A stretch of DNA of 64,000 nucleotides. It comes from Hyphomicrobium sp. 12-62-95. GTDB lineage: Bacteria > Pseudomonadota > Alphaproteobacteria > Rhizobiales > Hyphomicrobiaceae. Each line of letters begins with the position of its first letter. Position 1 is the stretch's first letter. Under the pieces are notes generated by a model that did not search any database, was not told where the DNA came from, and saw only the letters and a program-made list of their open reading frames with translations. Position numbers and translations under genes: made by a program. Shown here piece by piece: positions 32,731-41,388 of the stretch. The stretch covers positions 186,001-250,000 of the forward strand of contig NCCZ01000005.1 in NCBI GenBank assembly GCA_002279935.1, written 5' to 3'.

Positions 32731-33175
32731 CTTGACCTCCGCGCTTTTTCAGAAGCCCAAAGAAGCGCTGACCGCTCCATTTCGCGCCGGTGATCGCCAT
32801 CGCGACGGCCGAAAGGCTTCCGTACGTGGCGCCATTCCAGACAAAGCCCCTATCCGTAACCAGCATTTCATGGGTCTTCCCATCCCACTCGCGAAGCAAC
32901 TTGGTGCCGGGTTTGATTTTGATTTTCGAGCTCGTGCCTGCGGGTTGCGTACCCTTGGCAATTGCGAGCAGTTCTCGTTGAGCCGAGGCGGGAAGTCCGC
33001 CAAGCTCGCGCTCCTGGATTGCGTATGCGATGGCTTGCCGCATAAATTCTACGCTGGCATAGCGCGGCGGCTCTGACCGGTAGTGCCGCCGCCACTGCGC
33101 GACCAGAGTGCCGCGCGAAGCCTCCTCAAGTCCGCGAAGAGCCTGACCCACTTTGTCATCTTTCGACATGCGCAT
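32723..33175 (-). CDS. DUF2924 protein, cassette 2
   Basis: 150 residues, starting two bases after the DUF3489 stop. N-terminal helices (VGQALRGLEEASRGTLVAQW) and a beta-rich C-terminus (GTKLLREWDGKTHEMLVTDR, FVWNGATYGSLSAVAMAITG) match the cassette 1 protein. Middle member of the co-transcribed trio; function unknown. Confidence 0.85.
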   Translation of the reverse strand: MRMSKDDKVGQALRGLEEASRGTLVAQWRRHYRSEPPRYASVEFMRQAIAYAIQERELGGLPASAQRELLAIAKGTQPAGTSSKIKIKPGTKLLREWDGKTHEMLVTDRGFVWNGATYGSLSAVAMAITGAKWSGQRFFGLLKKRGGQGD

Positions 33176-33177
33176 GC

Positions 33178-33459
33178 TCAGCGCGCTCGATATCGGCGAA
33201 GTTCGCCGTCCCGTTTGTCAGACACCGGTTCAAGCCCGTGGCGAGTTCGCAGCGCCCCAGCCAAGAAGCCACGCACAGAGTGCGACTGCCAGCCGGTAGC
33301 TTCCATCAATTCTGGGATTGTCGCGCCGCGTTTCGATTTTAGTAGCGCGACGATTGTCGCCGCTTTGTTCGTTTCGCGCGTAGCGGCCGTGGCAGCGGTG
33401 GAAATTTTTCTGGTTTCAGAGCTCAGGGTTTTCGTTTTGACATTCTGGGCACGAGCCAT
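33178..33459 (-). CDS. DUF3489 protein, cassette 2
   Basis: 93 residues with GGAG eight bases before the ATG. The C-terminal domain (IVALLKSKRGATIPELMEAT, GWQSHSVRGFLAGALRTRHG) is nearly the same as in cassette 1 over the DNA-binding-like core, while the N-terminal tail is shorter. First gene of the second recombinase cassette, preceded by the shared 26-bp leader. Confidence 0.85.
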   Translation of the reverse strand: MARAQNVKTKTLSSETRKISTAATAATRETNKAATIVALLKSKRGATIPELMEATGWQSHSVRGFLAGALRTRHGLEPVSDKRDGELRRYRAR

Positions 33460-33494
33460 GATGGCGTCTCCTTAACGAGGTGCTGGCCCTATGC

Positions 33495-33520
33495 CGGCGC
33501 TCGCACTACCCAAAGCCCCG
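33495..33520 (-). repeat. Conserved 26-bp leader element of recombinase cassette 2
   Basis: Matches 24 of 26 bases with the element at 24881-24906 and lies 35 bp before the DUF3489 start, equivalent to cassette 1 (33 bp). Between it and the divergent 919-codon gene there are about 180 bp with no other recognisable feature. Confidence 0.65.
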
Positions 33521-33700
33521 AACTTCCGCCGAGGTGGGCGAGGAGACACGTTTGCGTCGCGACGACGTCAGTAGTGCTTCCTTTTCCGACGAAGTCCAGT
33601 CGAAGTCCGCGCTAAAAACGATGGGGTAAGCCAGATTTTTCGGCTTTGTCGCCCGCTATATCCTATTAGCGGAAGTTGACGCATTGCATCGGGCGACACC

Positions 33701-36460
33701 TTGTCGGTCTCCGAGCAGGTCCGCTTGCTGGGGCGCCGCGTCTACCTTACGCGCTCCTCATTCGTTCGCGGCAGCATGCCTAACAATTCTCCACGGACTT
33801 TCGAAATTCTGAGGATTCGTAGTGTTGGCAGACTGGATGCCGCCACACGGTGGTGCAATGCTTGGAAAATGATGTGGGACAAACCGGAAAATCTGACAGT
33901 ATCAGCGCTGGCGCGGCCCTTGCGCATCGCCTACCTCGTGGATGTCGGCGACTGCCCGAATGCGCTGCTCGATGCGATTTTTGCCGAGGCTTATGGACGC
34001 TGGGGTGGGCGGCGGACACTGATTGTGCCGGCGACAGCGCAAGGCACCGATCCCCGCTATGCGGACTGGCTCGACTACTTCGATGCCGACATTCTCTACA
34101 GCTTCGTCGCGCTCGACGATGCATCCGTTGCGCGGATACATGAGCGCTACGGACCGGCGCATCTAGTGAGGCACCGCGAGTTTCAGCGCGATCCGACCCG
34201 GGAGCGTAGCTTCCGCATCGAGTTGCCGGTCAATGGACTGTCGAGCCTGTCGGTGCTGCCGGTGTTTCGCGGTCGGACCTGGGGCTTTGATGGGCCGCCA
34301 CTCGACGTGAAGGTGCTGAGCAAGCATTGGGATCGATCAGCGAGCCCCTTTCTCGAAGAGAACTTCGGTTTCCTGTCGAAGACGTTTGCAAACGGCATGA
34401 TCGGGCGCACACACCCGGACGTGTTCACCTGCACCACCCTGATCACAGAAAAATCATTGGAGGACCGTCGCGAGGGCACGGATCCGAAGGCGACCCACCT
34501 GACGAGCGAGGCTGACGTGCTGACGGCCCTGGCCGCGCCCGGGGGTGCCTTGACGCTGGCGCAACTCAGCGACTGGTTCTGCCCCTGGCTCGATACCGGC
34601 GACGGGATCAGCGAGCCCGGTACCTCGATCGTAGTCGGGGACACGGTCCCGGATCGGTTGCTGTTCTGGAACATGCATCACCGCTTCGGTCGTCCCGCGT
34701 TCTCCGAGATTGCGGTCTTGCGCATTCCACCCGAGCGTGCGGCCGATGATGAGTTCTTGGATCAGATCAAGGCGCTGATCCGTCACCGTGGCGTGCGTGG
34801 CCACAACAATCATAACGACCATATCAGCCTGCGATCCTGTTCATTGGACCCGGAGGCGCTGGAAGCCCTCGCCGTGCGATTGCGACAGGGCAAGCATTAT
34901 CTTGGGGTCAGCGTCTGCCGCGTGGCTGATCACGCCGCCGTCGTGCCGCGCTTCCGCAATCCGGACCGCGTGATGTTTCACACGGGTGGTGTGTTCGCCG
35001 AGCCCCCAGCAGAGGCCAGCGCGGAGTTTAACGGTAAGCGGGTGCCGGTGCCGACGGTCATGCCCTGGCACATGAAGGAGGGACTACCTCCGCCTGGCCT
35101 GCGCAACGGCCAGTGGATGGTCGATCTCACCATCAACCGTTATCAAGACCACGGGCGCTATGCCAATCAACGCGACGTGTGGGTGCTGCCCCGGCGGTTG
35201 CGGCTCGAGCGGGCGGTGACCGTCAACCGCGAGAGGGAGCGCAGCTTCGATAGTGAGGATCCGGCCCTGCGCGTGACGCGCAGCGGCCAGCTGGCGCTGG
35301 CGATGAGCACGGGCGTATCGCGGGCAGCGGTTACAATGCCAGATGATCTAGATGCCATTCGCATGGCCGTGTGCTGCAATCAGGAGTGGTTACTATTCGA
35401 CCGTGATCGAAAGGACGGGCCCATTGCGCAGCCGCGCTTCGCCCTTGCAGAGGTGTCGGACAAAGGGCGCTACCTGATTGGTGTGCTAGGACTGTTCGAC
35501 ACGCTGGCTGATGCTTTCGGCGTGCTAATGAACGGGTTCTGGCGGGAGGAATTGCAGTGCCTGGGCGGCGTTCCGGCCGAAAAAGCCGACGCGGCGCGGG
35601 CCCGGCTGATCAAGCGGCTGCGCCGCCTCCTCGGACGACCCGATGGCCCACTGCACTTCTCGACCGAGGAGGAGATTGCGCGCCTGGCCCGTGAGTCCCT
35701 AAGAGCAGGCCGCATGCTCAGCCGCGAAGCCACTCACGTACACTATAAAAAACTGAAGGAGCGCTGGTCGGCTGTTGCCGAAGCCTTTCTTTCCGCACAT
35801 CCTCGGACCGGCCAGGATGACGATCACTATCGCGATGAGGATTGGCTGTCGCGTTCCGTGCAATTCCTGTGTCAGCGCGAGGTGCTTTTTCAAGGGCGCG
35901 ACTGGCGCTGCCGGTCGTGCTTCAATCGCAACTGGGTCGGTATCGATACACTGACGCGAACCATGACCTGCGCCGTCTGCCGCCGCGAGGAGCCAGCGCC
36001 GGTCGGCGGCGACTGGCAATTCCGACCCAATCCTTTCCTGGTCGAGGCCTACCGGGATCACGGCACAGAGGCTCTGGTGTGGGCGCTATGGCAGCTGTGG
36101 GACAGTTCGCGGCGTTCATTCTACTATGCGCCGTCGCTGCGGCTATGGCGTGAGTATCCAAAGGGCACGCGGGGCACGGCGGATGTGGAAGTCGACGCGA
36201 TTGCGATTGTCGATGGCCGCGTGCATCTGATCGAGGCGAAGAGTGCGAGCGGTCTCGACAGCGCCGAGATCAAGAAGCTGGTGATCGCGGCCGGGCGCAT
36301 CCGGCCCGATGTGCTGGTGATCGCCTGCATGGACGCGCCCACGGACGCGCTCCATCGGGCCGCCGGCGCGCTCCGCGAGTCATTGCCCGAGGGGATAGTG
36401 GTCGAGGTTATGACGTTCAAATCTGAGCACTTGGATCGTTCTCCTCTGCTTCCAAGCTAA
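33701..36460 (+). CDS. Large unknown protein with zinc ribbon and PD-(D/E)XK nuclease
   Basis: 919 residues from a TTG at 33701; ATGs at 33776 or about residue 57 (WKMMWDKPENLTVSALARPL) are possible starts. The N-terminal part has an alternating strand-helix look (LRIAYLVDVGDCPNALLDAI, GRRTLIVPATAQG) and the middle has no known family. Residues about 735-762 form a zinc ribbon, Cys737-x2-Cys740 and Cys757-x2-Cys760. The C-terminus (residues 826-850) gives a PD-(D/E)XK core: VEVDAIAIVDGRVHLIEAKS with Asp832 and Glu845-x-Lys847. No signal peptide or membrane segment. It is divergent from recombinase cassette 2, so probably cargo; a defence nuclease is inferred. Confidence 0.75.
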   Translation: MSVSEQVRLLGRRVYLTRSSFVRGSMPNNSPRTFEILRIRSVGRLDAATRWCNAWKMMWDKPENLTVSALARPLRIAYLVDVGDCPNALLDAIFAEAYGRWGGRRTLIVPATAQGTDPRYADWLDYFDADILYSFVALDDASVARIHERYGPAHLVRHREFQRDPTRERSFRIELPVNGLSSLSVLPVFRGRTWGFDGPPLDVKVLSKHWDRSASPFLEENFGFLSKTFANGMIGRTHPDVFTCTTLITEKSLEDRREGTDPKATHLTSEADVLTALAAPGGALTLAQLSDWFCPWLDTGDGISEPGTSIVVGDTVPDRLLFWNMHHRFGRPAFSEIAVLRIPPERAADDEFLDQIKALIRHRGVRGHNNHNDHISLRSCSLDPEALEALAVRLRQGKHYLGVSVCRVADHAAVVPRFRNPDRVMFHTGGVFAEPPAEASAEFNGKRVPVPTVMPWHMKEGLPPPGLRNGQWMVDLTINRYQDHGRYANQRDVWVLPRRLRLERAVTVNRERERSFDSEDPALRVTRSGQLALAMSTGVSRAAVTMPDDLDAIRMAVCCNQEWLLFDRDRKDGPIAQPRFALAEVSDKGRYLIGVLGLFDTLADAFGVLMNGFWREELQCLGGVPAEKADAARARLIKRLRRLLGRPDGPLHFSTEEEIARLARESLRAGRMLSREATHVHYKKLKERWSAVAEAFLSAHPRTGQDDDHYRDEDWLSRSVQFLCQREVLFQGRDWRCRSCFNRNWVGIDTLTRTMTCAVCRREEPAPVGGDWQFRPNPFLVEAYRDHGTEALVWALWQLWDSSRRSFYYAPSLRLWREYPKGTRGTADVEVDAIAIVDGRVHLIEAKSASGLDSAEIKKLVIAAGRIRPDVLVIACMDAPTDALHRAAGALRESLPEGIVVEVMTFKSEHLDRSPLLPS

Positions 36461-36650
36461 AGGAAGGTCCGCTGTTCGAGGCACTGCGGCGATGTTTCGA
36501 TATTCTTTTCTTGCTGAGTATCTAAGTCTGCGGTTGGCGGCTTCCTCTGCACCACGGACGTCGCGCGGTTGAGGGTCGACGCGAATGACCCGGAGCGGCC
36601 CTGAGCAGGTGCAGCACTGAACAGATAACCCGCTTCGCCATTCGCGCTAC

Positions 36651-37367
36651 TCAACCGGTAACAGGTCCACCTGCGTCCAGCCGCCCGTCGCGGAGGCTGA
36701 AGATTCGATCGAAGCGGTCGAAGATCTTTTCGTCGTGGGTAACTGCGATGATCGCCGCGTTCTGCTCTACGGCGACCTTGCGCAAGAGATCCATCACGAT
36801 TCCCGCCCTCTTGGAATCGAGCGCCGCTGTTGGCTCATCTGCCAGGATGATGCGCGGTTTGTTAGCCAAAGCACGGGCGATGGCGACGCGCTGCGCCTCA
36901 CCGCCCGACAGTTTGGCCGGCATGGCATTGCGTCTGTGCCCCACCTCGAGATAGTCGAGCAGCTCGACAGCGCGGGTATGGGCCGTCACCGCATTGGCAC
37001 CCGCCAGTTGCAGCACGAGCGCCACGTTGTCCGTCGCATCGAGAAACGGGATTAGATTGTGGAACTGAAAGATGAAGCCGATCTTGTCCAGCCGCAACTG
37101 CCTGAGATTTGGCCTCAGCCAGAGACCATCCTCAAGCACCCGCTCTCCATCGAGTTCCATCGAACCCGATGAGGGATCGAGAATACAGCCGATGACGTTC
37201 AGGAGCGTCGTTTTGCCCGAGCCGGACGGTCCAAGCAGCGCTACGACCTGGCCAGGGTGGACGTCGATCGAAACGTCACGCAATGCGTCGACACGGGCCT
37301 CGCCCTCGCCGAAGTGCTTCGAGATGCGATCGAGATGCACGAGCGGCCGATCTGACGCTTCAGCCAT
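36651..37367 (-). CDS. ABC transporter ATPase (LolD/DevA/MacB-like)
   Basis: 238 residues from the ATG at 37367, one base after the permease stop (TGA-G-ATG). Walker A is GPSGSGKT, the signature is LSGGEAQRVAIARAL, Walker B IILADEPTAALDS. It powers the FtsX-like permease at 37369-38502. With the HlyD adaptor this forms a DevBCA-type three-part exporter, which in other bacteria carries lipids, peptides or glycolipids. The substrate here is unknown. Confidence 0.92.
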   Translation of the reverse strand: MAEASDRPLVHLDRISKHFGEGEARVDALRDVSIDVHPGQVVALLGPSGSGKTTLLNVIGCILDPSSGSMELDGERVLEDGLWLRPNLRQLRLDKIGFIFQFHNLIPFLDATDNVALVLQLAGANAVTAHTRAVELLDYLEVGHRRNAMPAKLSGGEAQRVAIARALANKPRIILADEPTAALDSKRAGIVMDLLRKVAVEQNAAIIAVTHDEKIFDRFDRIFSLRDGRLDAGGPVTG

Positions 37368-37368
37368 C

Positions 37369-38502
37369 TCAGCCTCCGAGTGCCGTTGCGGGATCGACGC
37401 GGAGAGCCGCACGAACGCCAAGACCGCTCGAGAGCAGACACACGGCGAACACGATGAGGCCGAGGATCATGACGTTGTCGGGCTCCAGCACCACACGTCG
37501 GGGAAAGTAGTCTTTTACGCTGAAGATAAGCGTAGCGCCGGTGGCGAACCCGATGAAACCGAGCGCAAGAGCCTGTTGCACGATCATACCGATGATGGTG
37601 CGGTCTGGAGCGCCGATCAGCTTCAAAGTGGCGATCTGCTTCAGCTTCTCCATCGTCATCGTGTAAATGATGAGCGCGATAATCACGGCAGAGACGACGA
37701 GCAGAAGCGATGTGAACAGCCCGATCTGGCGCCGTGCACGGTCGACCAGCGAGCGCGTGAGGATCAACTCCTGCGCTTCCTGGGTAATCGCGGAGTGATG
37801 CTTCCAACGGTGCACCGTCTCGGCCACAGCGTCGGGCGATGCGTTGGCGTGCAGTCGCGCGACAACGGCATTGACGGTATCGCGGCTGGAGTCCCCGGTG
37901 CCACGCGCCAGCTGGACTCGCGCGGCGGGCGGCGCCAGGTCGAATTGCAGCTTCTGCGCATCTGGCAGTGTGATGTAGACGGCGGGGTCTCCGCCGGAGT
38001 TCACTTGGTGGCGCGTCAGTCCGACGACGGTGAACACATGGCGTCCAAGATGGATGCGTTCGCCCAGGGTTAGGCCTGAGCTCTTGTCGGCGACCATCTC
38101 GTAATGACTGCGGGCAATCTCACGGCCTTCCGCGATCTGCGGCGGTCCGCCGGGGCGGGTCAATTCATAGCCGATGACGTAGAGCCGGAGCTTGTCGCCT
38201 CCATGCTCGGCTTCGACCGTCTGATAGGTGATGCTGCCCGCAGCGGTCACGTCGGCAATGCGCGCCACAGCCTCGCGGATATCTCCGGGAATTCGCGAGG
38301 CTTCGGCGAAGGGGCCACGTGTATTGGCTTCCACGACCCATAGATCGACAGCGGGCGCCCGCGCGATCGTCAATGCATCGACGACGAGCCCACGATAGAT
38401 GCCGATCATGGCCAAAACGACGCCAAGGAGCAATCCGAGCCCGACACAGGTCAGGAGGAAGCGGCCGAGGCTGTGTCGAATATCGCGATAGGCGAGATTC
38501 AT
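37369..38502 (-). CDS. ABC transporter permease (FtsX/DevC-like)
   Basis: 377 residues. One N-terminal membrane helix, a large periplasmic domain, and three C-terminal helices (FTSLLLVVSAVIIALIIYTM, VQQALALGFIGFATGATLIF, MILGLIVFAVCLLSSGLGVR) are the FtsX/MacB layout. The start overlaps the adaptor stop by four bases (ATGA). Inner-membrane part of the DevBCA-like exporter. Confidence 0.9.
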   Translation of the reverse strand: MNLAYRDIRHSLGRFLLTCVGLGLLLGVVLAMIGIYRGLVVDALTIARAPAVDLWVVEANTRGPFAEASRIPGDIREAVARIADVTAAGSITYQTVEAEHGGDKLRLYVIGYELTRPGGPPQIAEGREIARSHYEMVADKSSGLTLGERIHLGRHVFTVVGLTRHQVNSGGDPAVYITLPDAQKLQFDLAPPAARVQLARGTGDSSRDTVNAVVARLHANASPDAVAETVHRWKHHSAITQEAQELILTRSLVDRARRQIGLFTSLLLVVSAVIIALIIYTMTMEKLKQIATLKLIGAPDRTIIGMIVQQALALGFIGFATGATLIFSVKDYFPRRVVLEPDNVMILGLIVFAVCLLSSGLGVRAALRVDPATALGG

Positions 38503-39686
38503 TGCGGCCTCGCTTCGCTCACGCGCGCAGCTCGGCCTTCCTTGAAGCCGCTGTCTAGGCTGATAACGACGCGCGCACCTTCATTTACGCCATCGACGAT
38601 CTCAAGGCGGGCGTCCTCAGTGCGATGCCGGAACTTGACGAGGCGGCGGTGCAGCCGGCCATCCTCGACAGTCCAAACCATGCCCTGGCGCCCGTCGTAT
38701 CCATGCACAGTGGCTGCAGGCACCAGCAGCGCCTTATCGAGTGTGGCGACGGTAATCCAGAACTCCACCTGCTCGCCCAGAAACACGCGTGGCGGCGGAT
38801 TTTCGCCTTTGATGTAGACACGGCGCTCCTCCGTGACGCGGTCGCTTTCGAGACCGATGCGCTCGACTTTGCCGGTGAATGATTCCTGAGGGCGCGAGCG
38901 TAGACGAGCATCGACCTGTTGACCTTCGCTGATGAACCCCGCACGGGCTTCGTCGACATAGGCAAGGCCCCAGTAACTGCCTGCGGCGATCAGGGTGAAG
39001 ATCGGATCTGCGGCCTTGACCACGGTTCCGAGTTCTTTGTGACGCTCGATCACGATGGCATCGTAGGGTGCAACAAGTGTGCGGTGCCGCAGCAATGTCT
39101 CTTCGAACTGAACCTGTGCCTTGGCATCGGTCAGCTGTGCGCGAGCGCTTATGATTTCACTTTCGGCAACAACAACATCGGCTTTCGCCACCGCCTCGTC
39201 CCGCACAGCCTCCTCCGCCACCTGCTGAGAGACGATGTCGCGGCCAACGAGCGCCTTCTTGCGATTGTTTGCCTCCTGCTTCTGGGCGAGCACCGCGCGG
39301 GCCTTCTCCAGGTTGGCCTCTGCCCTGGTGATGTTGACAGTAGCGATCTCAAGTGCAGCGTGGGCCTTGGCTACCTTGGCCTCCTGTTCATTCTGGCTGA
39401 GACGCGCAAGGATCTGACCTTCCGTCACGCGGTCGCCGTGGTCGGCATGAAGCTCGGTCAGCGCCGCGCCAACCTCGAACCCAACCTTCGACAGTACGCG
39501 CGCTTCCACGGTGCCGAGGCCGAAAACGCGGACGGGCACACTCTCCTCTATGGTCGCTACGCGGACGGAAACGGGGCGATTTGCCAGAAATGCATATGTG
39601 GAAAATCCGAGTGCCACGATACCTACGGCGATCAGCATGGTGCGCCACAGCCGCTTGTTCCCCAAGATTGGAAGCTGCCAATTCAT
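38499..39686 (-). CDS. HlyD-family periplasmic adaptor (DevB-like)
   Basis: About 395 residues from the ATG at 39686. An N-terminal anchor (RTMLIAVGIVALGFSTYAFL) precedes barrel-sandwich, long coiled-coil (about residues 90-200) and beta-barrel segments. It links the ABC permease to an outer-membrane channel; no TolC gene is next to it. First gene of the three-gene transporter operon. Confidence 0.9.
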   Translation of the reverse strand: MNWQLPILGNKRLWRTMLIAVGIVALGFSTYAFLANRPVSVRVATIEESVPVRVFGLGTVEARVLSKVGFEVGAALTELHADHGDRVTEGQILARLSQNEQEAKVAKAHAALEIATVNITRAEANLEKARAVLAQKQEANNRKKALVGRDIVSQQVAEEAVRDEAVAKADVVVAESEIISARAQLTDAKAQVQFEETLLRHRTLVAPYDAIVIERHKELGTVVKAADPIFTLIAAGSYWGLAYVDEARAGFISEGQQVDARLRSRPQESFTGKVERIGLESDRVTEERRVYIKGENPPPRVFLGEQVEFWITVATLDKALLVPAATVHGYDGRQGMVWTVEDGRLHRRLVKFRHRTEDARLEIVDGVNEGARVVISLDSGFKEGRAARVSEARPQ

Positions 39687-39755
39687 TCGTGTCTCAGCCC
39701 CGATTGCTGCTTGCCGTGCCTGCAAAGCGATGAAGATAACCGGCGAGACAACGGT

Positions 39756-40247
39756 TCATTTGGGCCCTTCCGCCAGGGGCCGCCAACCCTGGTGATCGAA
39801 GTACTGCGGGTATAGATTGAGAGCCTTCACGACGCGCTTGATGCCTGCCTTCGACGCGGGGTCGGCGGCAAGGGCGTCGGCGCCCTCGAGGAAATCATTG
39901 AGCAGCACGTGAAGTGCAGCATCCGCCCTGGGCTCCAGCTTACAGTTCTCGACCAGGAACTGCACCTGAACCTTGATCGCGCCCGAAAGCGCCGTCGCCT
40001 CGTCCTTGGTGAGCGGCCGCGCCGTGGATGCAGCGACGATGGGCGCCACGCCATCGCGAATGCGCTCCAGCCCCTGCCGCAAGGGGGCATCTGTCGCCCA
40101 TCGCTTGCCGTCATTAAGGGCAAGCTCCCACATCCCGTGCTGCCCGTGGCCATGTTCGGCCGGACCGTACAGATGAAGGAGCGCGATTGCCCCGACACCG
40201 GCGAGAGCGAGCATGAGCATGGAGATGAGAAGGTTGCGGCGTGTCAT
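39756..40247 (-). CDS. Unknown membrane-anchored periplasmic protein
   Basis: 163 residues. One N-terminal membrane helix (LLISMLMLALAGVGAIALLH) and then a short His block (HGHGQHG). The rest is helical (GLERIRDGVAPIVAASTARP, ALHVLLNDFLEGADALAADP). No CxxCH and no known domain. It lies between the exporter and the cytochrome genes on the same strand. It may be the link between them or a partner of the haem proteins; that is unknown. Confidence 0.65.
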   Translation of the reverse strand: MTRRNLLISMLMLALAGVGAIALLHLYGPAEHGHGQHGMWELALNDGKRWATDAPLRQGLERIRDGVAPIVAASTARPLTKDEATALSGAIKVQVQFLVENCKLEPRADAALHVLLNDFLEGADALAADPASKAGIKRVVKALNLYPQYFDHQGWRPLAEGPK

Positions 40248-40352
40248 ATTGGATGGCTCCGGCTCGCGCGAACTCCTGCCACTTGGGCATCATGCCCGAA
40301 GGCCGTGGGAACCCGAGCTAAAGCAGGACCGCCACTATGGATTGATCCTGCC

Positions 40353-40835
40353 TCACTCATCTCCTTCCAGGAACTCACCCTTGTCAGCGGTGCGGTGGCA
40401 CGCGATGCAGTTGGCTTTGGATTTGATCTTCGGGTCACTAAAGCGACTCGCCGCGATTTCGTCGTGCTCCCGCTTCCAGTACGGTGTTTCTGTGATCCGA
40501 AGCGGAACGGTGTCGGCGCCGAGTCCCTTGGTGAAACGGGCTCCCCCCTTTGTGGCTGGGGCATCGGCTGCATGTGCCGCGAGATAAGTCGCTATATCAT
40601 CCTGCACTGCTTGGTCGAGGGCGGCATTCTCGCCGAAGTGATTGGCAAGGTCGCCCATCATCTTGGTCCACGATCGGCTGGGCAGCATCTGCGGCGGAAA
40701 AGCGATATGGCATCCGCCGCATTCCTTGAGCGTCGCAGCATGGTCTATGGGGGAAACCTTCACCCCTTCGTCGGCACGGAGCCCCGATAGGCCTAAGGTA
40801 AAAACTATGGTCGAAAGCAAAGCGAGGCGCTTCAT
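40353..40835 (-). CDS. Dihaem cytochrome c (DHC type)
   Basis: 160 residues with a signal peptide (MKRLALLSTIVFTLGLSGLR). Two haem c sites are visible: CGGCH at about residue 39 and CIACH at about 143. The layout, with a FPPQMLPSRSWTKMMGDLAN segment, matches DHC proteins (dihaem cytochrome c family) that pair with SHP in purple bacteria. It would pass electrons to SHP. Nine bases separate it from the SHP gene. Confidence 0.88.
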   Translation of the reverse strand: MKRLALLSTIVFTLGLSGLRADEGVKVSPIDHAATLKECGGCHIAFPPQMLPSRSWTKMMGDLANHFGENAALDQAVQDDIATYLAAHAADAPATKGGARFTKGLGADTVPLRITETPYWKREHDEIAASRFSDPKIKSKANCIACHRTADKGEFLEGDE

Positions 40836-40844
40836 GGCTTCCTC

Positions 40845-41300
40845 CTATTTCGCTGAAAGATACGTGATGAAATCGCCCTTCTCGACGGCAGTGCACTCGC
40901 GCCCGAGCACGCTGTTGCAGTTGCGGCCAAACCATTTGTTGACTTCTTCGACCTTGTTGAAGCGGCTGGGATTCTTCGACACGGCCATGGGCTCTATGCG
41001 CTTGCCAGCCCGCGTTTCACCGGCGGCTGTCGGATCCTGTGAATGGCACGAGGTGCATGATGGCGTGTCGGGCTTTCCGCCCGTGTGCTTGGCGGCAAAG
41101 AAGGCCTGCCCACGCTCTGCAGAGAACCCACCAAAAGCTGGATCAGCTTTCTTGGCCTCTTCGGCGAGTGTGGCCAGAATGGCGTCCCGGGCAGGATCGG
41201 CTGCAGCAGGCAAAACCATGGCCAAATTGGTTAAACTCAATAGACTTATGAGTGCGATCTTGCGTGAGTTGCTCATCTCTGCGCCTCTCGAAGTAGTCAA
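40845..41300 (-). CDS. SHP-type cytochrome c (DUF1924)
   Basis: 151 residues with a signal peptide and one haem site, CTSCH. The C-terminal part FNKVEEVNKWFGRNCNSVLG followed by RECTAVEKGDFITYL is the DUF1924/SHP signature; in Rhodobacter sphaeroides SHP an Asn here is the sixth haem ligand that gives way to oxygen or NO. It is followed by a DHC gene and preceded by a cytochrome b-DHC fusion, the known SHP operon set. Confidence 0.88.
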   Translation of the reverse strand: MTTSRGAEMSNSRKIALISLLSLTNLAMVLPAAADPARDAILATLAEEAKKADPAFGGFSAERGQAFFAAKHTGGKPDTPSCTSCHSQDPTAAGETRAGKRIEPMAVSKNPSRFNKVEEVNKWFGRNCNSVLGRECTAVEKGDFITYLSAK

Positions 41301-41388
41301 TATCGGCTCTGTTCGACCTGCAGTTCTTGTTCGATCGCGTGTACCCTAATCCTTGTCAGCTGACGGTTGACTGACGTTTGGATGCCGT

